Origin: Candidatus Enterococcus stercoripullorum
Lineage (GTDB): Bacteria > Bacillota > Bacilli > Lactobacillales > Enterococcaceae
Direction: 5' to 3'
Length of the DNA stretch: 48,837 nt
Assembly: GCA_019120335.1 (NCBI GenBank)
Contig: DWVH01000006.1
Coordinates: 1-48,837 of the forward strand
The notes beneath the pieces were generated by a model. That model did not search any database. It saw only the letters and a list, made by a program, of their open reading frames with translations, and was not told the origin of the DNA. The translations under genes were made by a program, and so were the position numbers. Below are positions 43,643 through 48,837 of this stretch, piece after piece (position 1 is the stretch's first letter; the number at the start of each line of letters is the position of its first letter).

Positions 43643-45126
43643 TATTCCTCTAATTCACCTAATTTCACTTGATGGCGGATATAAATTTTCACACAAACCA
43701 TACTAATCACTGCCAGTAAAATAGTTACTAAAAATGCCGCATGGAGTCCTTCGTAAAGCACTTTTCGCAAAATCTCATGTAATCGACTCGCCACTTGATG
43801 CGCCGTTTTTGGATTGACAAATTGGTTTAATAAATCAGTGCGTCCAGCTAAATGTTGCTTATCTAATTCTTGGTTGGTCATAAAGTTAAAGATTAAACCA
43901 AAGACAGCTACCATCACTGTTTGTCCAATGGTTCTAACCAAGGTATTAAATGAAGTTGCTTCTCCTAAGTGACTTTTTGGTACGACTTGTTGTGCGGTGA
44001 CCGTTGTCGAGACAATCACCATACCCATACCGATTCCAAAAATAAACATCAGCAAAACAAAATACCACACGCCAATCCCCATCGGAGCGAAAAATAAACC
44101 GATTGTTGTCACAAGAATCGCCAACAAACCAAGCATGACAACCTTTTGAATGGATTGTTTGGCCATCATCTTACTGGCCACATTCGTACCTACAACCCAA
44201 AATAGTGAAATCGGTGCTAATACTAAGCCACCAATCCCAGCAGCTAAACCTAATACACCTTGCATCCACATTGGAATATACACATCTACCCCCATTAAGA
44301 TGCCACTTACCAATGCCGCAATCAGATTGACGCCAACAAATAAAGGATTTTTAAACAAACTAAATGTGATAATTGGATCTTCGGCGCGCTTTTCCACCCA
44401 GATGAATAATACGAAAAATAGCACGCTAGCAATAAAGCAACTCATGACCAGCCAAGCCAATCCTTGATCACTTAATAATTGGAAACCAGCTAATAAACTA
44501 AGCAAGACCAACATCAAAACAACACTACCGAAAAGATCCATTTTCTTCGTTTCACGCACGCGTTTTTCTTCATGCAAACTCATAAAAACTAAGAATAATT
44601 GCACTAAACCGATTGGCACATTAATAAAGAAAATCCAATGCCATCCAACGGTATCAACAATTAATCCACCAGCTAATGGACCAATCACACTAGCTATTCC
44701 CCACATCGTTGAATTATAGCCCATAACCTTTGTACGTTGTTCAATTGGATAAAGGTCCGCCAACAAAGTCAATGAAACCGGCATTAGAGCACCAGCCCCC
44801 ATTCCTTGTAAAGCCCGCGCTAAAATCAACGTATACATATTAAAGCTCATGCCACAGAGTGCTGAACCGATAATAAAAAGCAAAGTTCCCACCATGAAAA
44901 CGGGTTTGCGACCAATTTTATCCGTTAGTTTTCCATAAATGGGGGTTAACATCGCACTGGTTAATAGATAAATCGAAAAGACCCAGTTCATTAACTCAAT
45001 CCCGTGTAACGAACCGACAATGGTAGGCATCGCAGTTGTCACAATGGTCCCTTCTACCGCCGTCATGAAAGTCGCCACAAAAATCGCCACAGTCACTAGA
45101 GCAACATTTGTTTTCCGCAAAATCAT
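43642..45126 (-). CDS. DHA2-family MFS multidrug transporter (EmrB/QacA type)
   Basis: A 14-helix proton-driven exporter of 494 residues. Seen: FMTAVEGTIVTTAMPTIVGSL in helix 1 (DHA2 motif), GKLTDKIGRKPVF after helix 2, ARALQGMGAGALMPVSLTLLADLYP, and motif C WGIASVIGPLAGGLIVD...WHWIFFINVPIG in helix 5. These define the EmrB/QacA branch. AAGAAGG lies about five bases before the ATG. TATGCT with TGC before it may be its -10. No EmrA-like partner is present, as usual in Gram-positives. Substrates cannot be read from sequence. Confidence 0.92.
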   Translation of the reverse strand: MILRKTNVALVTVAIFVATFMTAVEGTIVTTAMPTIVGSLHGIELMNWVFSIYLLTSAMLTPIYGKLTDKIGRKPVFMVGTLLFIIGSALCGMSFNMYTLILARALQGMGAGALMPVSLTLLADLYPIEQRTKVMGYNSTMWGIASVIGPLAGGLIVDTVGWHWIFFINVPIGLVQLFLVFMSLHEEKRVRETKKMDLFGSVVLMLVLLSLLAGFQLLSDQGLAWLVMSCFIASVLFFVLFIWVEKRAEDPIITFSLFKNPLFVGVNLIAALVSGILMGVDVYIPMWMQGVLGLAAGIGGLVLAPISLFWVVGTNVASKMMAKQSIQKVVMLGLLAILVTTIGLFFAPMGIGVWYFVLLMFIFGIGMGMVIVSTTVTAQQVVPKSHLGEATSFNTLVRTIGQTVMVAVFGLIFNFMTNQELDKQHLAGRTDLLNQFVNPKTAHQVASRLHEILRKVLYEGLHAAFLVTILLAVISMVCVKIYIRHQVKLGELEE

Positions 45127-45173
45127 AACTCCCTTCTTTAAAAAATCAACATTCCTAGCATAGCAAAAATTAG

Positions 45174-45224
45174 CTCAAAAATATAGTACAACGCCCTTTT
45201 TCTTAAAAGATTAGTCGCTGTACT
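45174..45224 (-). terminator. Terminator after the 56-residue orphan
   Basis: Minus strand stem AGTACAGCG/CGTTGTACT (one G-U pair) around a loop of about 22 bases, then ATATTTTTG. Confidence 0.65.
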
Positions 45225-45232
45225 AAAATAAA

Positions 45233-45403
45233 TTATGATTGTAATACTCTTAGCTTCGTCGCTTGTTCAAACGCATAGCCAATTTTCTGTAAAGAAACTA
45301 ACATTTTTCCTGATAACTCTTCCTTGATTTGTTTAACCAAACGATCACTTTCATATTGAATACGTTCTTGTAGCGCTTCATAATCAACCGTAACTTTTTC
45401 CAT
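45233..45403 (-). CDS. Small orphan protein, helical
   Basis: A 56-residue frame with no cysteine or membrane helix, rich in Lys, Glu and Gln and predicted mostly helical (EALQERIQYESDRLVKQIKEEL). AGTGAGG stands only two to three bases before the ATG, which is tight. An ATT codon five codons upstream (45418) has AGAGG eight bases before and could be an unusual start. A terminator-like hairpin follows. I do not recognise the family. The stop, hairpin and codon use make a real gene likely but not certain. Confidence 0.6.
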   Translation of the reverse strand: MEKVTVDYEALQERIQYESDRLVKQIKEELSGKMLVSLQKIGYAFEQATKLRVLQS

Positions 45404-45499
45404 TTCCTCACTAATGACAATAACCTCTTTTTATCTGTTTTCATATTGTAGCAGTGTTTTTCCTTGCTGACACACTACATGACTACTTAATTTATCATC

Positions 45500-45528
45500 T
45501 TGACAAAGTTTTTTTAAGCGTTTACGAT
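45500..45528 (+). promoter_or_regulatory. Promoter of the ABC exporter genes
   Basis: TTGACA (45500-45505), 17 bases, TACGAT (45523-45528). Confidence 0.7.
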
Positions 45529-45557
45529 AATTACAATAAAAGAAAAGGAGAAAATAG

Positions 45558-46976
45558 ATGAAACGGTATCTTTTAGACATTTTTATCACTAGTTTGTATT
45601 TCGAAAAGAATCACTTAGCTAGTCAAAAACCAATGGGAAAAATGTTATATCTTATACATCTTCTCAACAATTTGTTGATTACCCCGATACTATTTAGTCT
45701 TTTCAGCTATAGTATCAAAGAAAAAGAGTCATACTTCTCCTTACTCTTTTTATTGCCGATTTGTTTACTACTAGTTGGATTAAAAGAAAGTATCCTCACT
45801 CTTCAAAATAAAAAAAGAAAATACTCGCTATATAACCTTGGGCTTTCTTTTAAACAAATTCACTATGCTGTTGACTGGGCGCTTAATTATACCAAAATAA
45901 TTGGTTTGTCGCTTTTTACTTATCTCTTTTTTATATCTCATTATGCTAAATATCAGCTCAATTTTAGCTACTTATTCATTGAGCTCGTACTTTTGGTCAG
46001 TGCAATCGGCATTCGACCAATATTATTGAAACCAAAATGGCAAAGTCTAGACCTCTTAGGCAGATATCTAATCAACTATCCTACTTTGGTAATTATCTTT
46101 TCAAGTATTTCGCTTTTCAAAAAAATGTTGACCGCAACGCTACAAGTACAGATATGGGTAGTTTTAATGATACTCATGATAGGCACCTTAATTTTGAGTT
46201 ATCGAATCCTAAAAAGCAAAATCCAATTACGATTCAATCAAAGCTCACTATTTCTTGAATTTTCGATTCTTATCCATGAATCTCATGTAACGCTTTCTGC
46301 TTTTCTTTTCATGGTCCTAGTCCTACCTGGTCTTTTGATATATTCTGCCTTTGAAATAAGCCGAAATTATAGCTACCTTTTTAAAGACAGTATCCGATAT
46401 TGCATACTATTTTGCTTACTATTTACAGCTATCGGTAGCAATAACTCTTTTTTATCCACATTGACAAGCTTTGATTTAGAAGCAAAACGGATGATTCAAC
46501 TCCAGCATTTTGGTCACTTTTTACAAGAAAAATTTATACGAAAATTACAAATCAATTATCTACTCCATTTCTTTTGTGATGCTATCTATTTTTTAGTTTT
46601 TCTGAGTATGATTCCAGAAACTTGGACAGTAAAATTAATGATTGTTATTTTAGTGCTTCCTTTTACATTAGTCATATTACCAGCTAGCTATCCGATTGTC
46701 ACTTCAATCTACCCGAACTTTTTTAGAACCGATCCATTTTATAATCGACCTACGATAAAAGCAATTCTTATAAACTCTATCGCCATTCTTTTATTTGAAC
46801 TCATCAATTTAGTTGTCTTATTTCACTTGCACCAGCCTAATGCCAACGTTTATTTACTACTTACGATATGGGCGCTATTGCATTTGATAGGAATCTTTCT
46901 GACTATCTATATCATTTATCTAACCAAAAAACATTTAACACATTTTGTAGAAAGGAATAGTAACCATGTCGCATAA
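45558..46976 (+). CDS. ABC transporter permease, unknown substrate
   Basis: A very hydrophobic protein of 472 residues with about ten to twelve membrane helices spread evenly, and short basic loops (KNKKRKYS-type). No extracellular domain is seen. Its start KRYLLDIFITSLYFEKNHLASQKPMGK is cytosolic. AAAGGAG lies eight bases before the ATG. It overlaps the ATPase gene by 11 bases, so the two form an exporter. Large permeases of this kind occur in bacteriocin or EcsAB-like systems, but I see no signature that lets me choose. It is richer in A/T than its neighbours. Confidence 0.75.
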   Translation: MKRYLLDIFITSLYFEKNHLASQKPMGKMLYLIHLLNNLLITPILFSLFSYSIKEKESYFSLLFLLPICLLLVGLKESILTLQNKKRKYSLYNLGLSFKQIHYAVDWALNYTKIIGLSLFTYLFFISHYAKYQLNFSYLFIELVLLVSAIGIRPILLKPKWQSLDLLGRYLINYPTLVIIFSSISLFKKMLTATLQVQIWVVLMILMIGTLILSYRILKSKIQLRFNQSSLFLEFSILIHESHVTLSAFLFMVLVLPGLLIYSAFEISRNYSYLFKDSIRYCILFCLLFTAIGSNNSFLSTLTSFDLEAKRMIQLQHFGHFLQEKFIRKLQINYLLHFFCDAIYFLVFLSMIPETWTVKLMIVILVLPFTLVILPASYPIVTSIYPNFFRTDPFYNRPTIKAILINSIAILLFELINLVVLFHLHQPNANVYLLLTIWALLHLIGIFLTIYIIYLTKKHLTHFVERNSNHVA

Positions 46977-47661
46977 TCATTTAGAAGTAAAAAACTTAAA
47001 CTATAGCTATCCCAACCATACTTTTGCCTTAAAAAATATCCAAATGTCTTTAAAATCCGGAAATATTTATGGATTAGTGGGTAAAAATGGCGCTGGCAAA
47101 ACCACTTTATTAGACAATTTAGCTGGCTACTATGCTGCAAGCTATCCTTCTCTTCTGTATAATAATGAACCTTTTAACCATGAATTAATCAAAAATAATT
47201 TAGGCTACCTCGAAACCAACTTATTATTATATGATTACTTGACGATTGATGAAAATATGAGGTATATCTGTCACATTAGAAGGCTGCGATATCCTAGTGA
47301 CGAAATGGATCACCTAATAGAACACTTTGAATTGACTCCCTTTTTAGACCGACCATTGAATCAATTATCAAAAGGAACGTTGCTAAAAGTGCATTTGATT
47401 ATGACTCTTATTCACCAACCGGGAATTCTATTATTAGATGAACCATTTGATGGATTAGATCCTACACAAGTCAAAAATCTACAAGAGCTATTGATAGATT
47501 ATGCCCATCAAGGAAAAATCGTTCTGGTTTCTTCCCACGTTTTAGCTTATCTCACTGACTTATGTAATGAAATTTTTTATATGCAAGAAGGAAGGATAAC
47601 CGCTGACTTATCTTATCGGGAATTTCCATTATTAACTGATTTCTTTCAATTAAACGATTAA
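46966..47661 (+). CDS. ABC transporter ATP-binding protein
   Basis: The ATPase partner of the upstream permease, 231 residues. Seen: Walker A GLVGKNGAGKTTL, Q-loop region LGYLETNLLLYDYLTIDENM, the signature LSKGT in place of LSGGQ, Walker B ILLLDEPFDGLD with catalytic Glu, and the H-loop VLVSSH. All catalytic residues are present. The fold is the ABC-2/EcsA/YtrB type used by exporters. The substrate is unknown. Confidence 0.92.
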   Translation: MSHNHLEVKNLNYSYPNHTFALKNIQMSLKSGNIYGLVGKNGAGKTTLLDNLAGYYAASYPSLLYNNEPFNHELIKNNLGYLETNLLLYDYLTIDENMRYICHIRRLRYPSDEMDHLIEHFELTPFLDRPLNQLSKGTLLKVHLIMTLIHQPGILLLDEPFDGLDPTQVKNLQELLIDYAHQGKIVLVSSHVLAYLTDLCNEIFYMQEGRITADLSYREFPLLTDFFQLND

Positions 47662-47804
47662 TATACGACTATCTATTTTTCTTTTCTTGATACTTATCAC
47701 TTAAACTTTTACTTATCAAACCGTTTTTTTCAATACTCTCACTGATTATCTTTGAAACAGCCTAGAGATTTGCAAAAAAACATCTGTCTGACAAGAATTT
47801 TCTC

Positions 47805-47834
47805 TTTACAGCACTGCGCAAAATATGTTAATAT
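47805..47834 (+). promoter_or_regulatory. rplS promoter
   Basis: TTTACA (47805-47810), 18 bases, TAATAT (47829-47834) with TGT before it (extended -10). TTAATA with a 17-base gap is an alternative reading. Confidence 0.6.
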
Positions 47835-47839
47835 ACTTT

Positions 47840-47914
47840 TTGAGCGTGTTTGCTCGTTAATTACGATATTCCGCTGGGGCCTTATAAAGTCTTAAGAATA
47901 TTTGGTATAAGGAG
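47840..47914 (+). promoter_or_regulatory. Ribosomal protein L19 leader
   Basis: The leader contains a hairpin in which CCTTATA (47880-47886) pairs perfectly with TATAAGG (47906-47912), hiding the AAGGAG ribosome site (47909-47914). A GAGCG...CGCTGG segment precedes it. An L19 leader that lets free L19 repress its own translation is known in Firmicutes; this looks like one. Confidence 0.65.
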
Positions 47915-47923
47915 AAAGAAGAA

Positions 47924-48271
47924 ATGAATCCATTAATTCAAGAATTAACTCAAGAACAATTACGTTCAGACATCCCAGCATTCCGTCCTGGTGATACTGT
48001 ACGTGTACACGCAAAAGTTGTGGAAGGTTCACGTGAACGTATCCAAATTTTTGAAGGTGTAGTAATCAAACGTCGTGGTGCTGGCATTAGCGAAACTTAC
48101 ACAGTACGTAAGATTTCTAACGGTGTTGGTGTTGAACGTACATTCCCATTACACACACCTCGTGTAGCTAAAATCGAAGTAGTACGTTACGGTAAAGTAC
48201 GTCGTGCGAAACTTTACTACTTACGTGCATTACACGGTAAAGCAGCTCGTATTAAAGAAATCCGTCGTTAA
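47924..48271 (+). CDS. rplS: 50S ribosomal protein L19
   Basis: A 115-residue ribosomal protein at the 30S-50S interface. Seen: [25 protein letters not shown], the signature [50 protein letters not shown], and the basic tail [20 protein letters not shown]. It is expressed alone from its own promoter, with an RNA leader that masks its ribosome site. trmD, usually upstream of rplS in bacteria, is here convergent with it. Confidence 0.98.
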   Translation: MNPLIQELTQEQLRSDIPAFRPGDTVRVHAKVVEGSRERIQIFEGVVIKRRGAGISETYTVRKISNGVGVERTFPLHTPRVAKIEVVRYGKVRRAKLYYLRALHGKAARIKEIRR

Positions 48272-48282
48272 TTTATCGACAC

Positions 48283-48320
48283 AAACCACTTGCCCATTTG
48301 GTGAGTGGTTTTTTTCTTTT
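48283..48320 (+). terminator. Terminator after rplS
   Basis: Stem AAACCACT/AGTGGTTT (48283-48290 and 48304-48311) with a T run. Confidence 0.88.
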
Positions 48321-48326
48321 TATAAC

Positions 48327-48360
48327 AAAAAAACAAGCGGATAGCCTGCCTACCCGCTTG
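48327..48360 (-). terminator. Terminator after trmD
   Basis: Minus strand stem CAAGCGG-n-TAG/CTA-n-CCGCTTG followed by seven T. Confidence 0.88.
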
Positions 48361-48366
48361 CCTTTT

Positions 48367-48837
48367 TTATTCTTCAATATTTTTTTGTTCTTCTTGTTTG
48401 ACCTCAGCTAGTAGTTTAGCCATTTGTTTGGTTAAGTCTAATTTTTCAAGCATATCTGGACGACGTAAATAGGTTCTGCGCAATGATTCTTTTAATTGCC
48501 ATTCTTCTATTAATTTATGATTACCATTCGTTAAGACAAACGGTACCTCCATCCCTTTGAAATTCGCTGGTCGGGTATATTGCGGATGCTCCAACAATCC
48601 TGTAGAATGAGAATCCGTTTGTGCCGATGTCTGATTTCCCAATACATCAGGCAACAATCGCACGGTCGCATCAATCATTACCATCGCTCCGAGTTCGCCA
48701 CCGGTTAAAACATAATCGCCTAAAGAAACCTCATCCGTTACTAATGTACGAATCCGTTCATCATACCCTTCATAATGACCACAAATAAAAACAAGCTGCT
48801 CCTCTTTTGAAAACTCCTCCGCCATTTTTTGATTGAA
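48367..48837 (-). CDS. trmD: tRNA (guanine-37-N1)-methyltransferase, C-terminal part
   Basis: Makes m1G37 next to the anticodon, preventing frameshifts. The visible 156 codons are the C-terminal two-thirds, running off the right edge (FNQKMAEEF upstream is still in frame). Seen: the SPOUT knot signature [36 protein letters not shown] with the catalytic Asp region, [23 protein letters not shown] and the C-terminal helical domain [14 protein letters not shown]. About 90 N-terminal residues are missing from the window. It is convergent with rplS. Confidence 0.96.
   Translation of the reverse strand, partial: FNQKMAEEFSKEEQLVFICGHYEGYDERIRTLVTDEVSLGDYVLTGGELGAMVMIDATVRLLPDVLGNQTSAQTDSHSTGLLEHPQYTRPANFKGMEVPFVLTNGNHKLIEEWQLKESLRRTYLRRPDMLEKLDLTKQMAKLLAEVKQEEQKNIEE

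Overview
The window looks like chromosome from a low-GC Gram-positive of the Lactobacillales, most probably an Enterococcus or close relative. The evidence is a tmRNA tag ending NNSYALAA, an AG6P-type glycyl-radical locus, the order dnaE-pfkA-pyk, a lipoteichoic acid synthase, and strong AGGAGG ribosome sites with some TTG/GTG starts. The first 130 bases are the 5' end of a 16S rRNA gene on the minus strand. Its V1 loop reminds me of the E. cecorum/columbae group, but that is recall and not a search. No phage, insertion sequence or CRISPR array was seen.

Left part (1-11.8 kb, all minus strand): rRNA operon start with tandem promoters, a CsrRS/LisRK-type two-component system, gnd, yceD-rpmF from a near-perfect promoter, then pfkA-pyk and dnaE. 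Middle-left (11.9-20.1 kb): a small YjzD-like membrane protein, a PmrA-like MFS pump, a purine permease with PurBox control, tRNA-Ser(CGA), a deoxynucleoside kinase, a HAD phosphatase, a TetR regulator divergent from a split ThrE-type exporter, a TVP38-type membrane protein and a 49-residue HicB-like orphan. Central metabolism follows: pgi, gdhA, a BaiN-like flavoprotein, and an rlmI-like/aroD/ybaK operon.

Middle-right (27-38 kb): ltaS, then a gene pair that looks like a decayed MacB/LolD-type ABC transporter whose ATPase half has no Walker A. A convergent two-component system, ssrA (tmRNA), a membrane-anchored GDPD protein carrying GBS_Bsp-like repeats, a free methionine-R-sulfoxide reductase, and a two-gene sodium-pump decarboxylase fragment (oadG-like and oadB, no oadA) under a cre site come next.

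Right part (38-48.8 kb): a complete glycyl-radical module. It holds a YbiW-type glycyl radical enzyme with fructose-6-phosphate aldolase (TalC/FSA), a DeoR-family regulator and a divergent radical-SAM activase, with matching operator-like TTTCA-nn-TGAAA sites. By analogy with E. coli YbiW/FsaA this would open 1,5-anhydroglucitol-6-phosphate to 1-deoxyfructose-6-phosphate and split that into glyceraldehyde-3-phosphate and hydroxyacetone. The activase lacks the cysteine-rich ferredoxin-like insert of its E. coli counterpart and has a short tandem repeat at that place. After it come a TetR regulator convergent with a DHA2 drug pump, a 56-residue orphan, a two-gene ABC exporter, rplS with a Shine-Dalgarno-hiding leader, and the C-terminal part of trmD at the edge.

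Several starts were moved from the longest reading frame to the codon that has a proper ribosome site (gnd, yceD, dnaE, the PmrA-like pump, the second ThrE gene, gdhA, the second response regulator, the GDPD protein, the methionine sulfoxide reductase, fsa, the glycyl radical enzyme, the DeoR regulator, the activase and the second TetR regulator). Functions rest on motif recognition only; no database search was possible.
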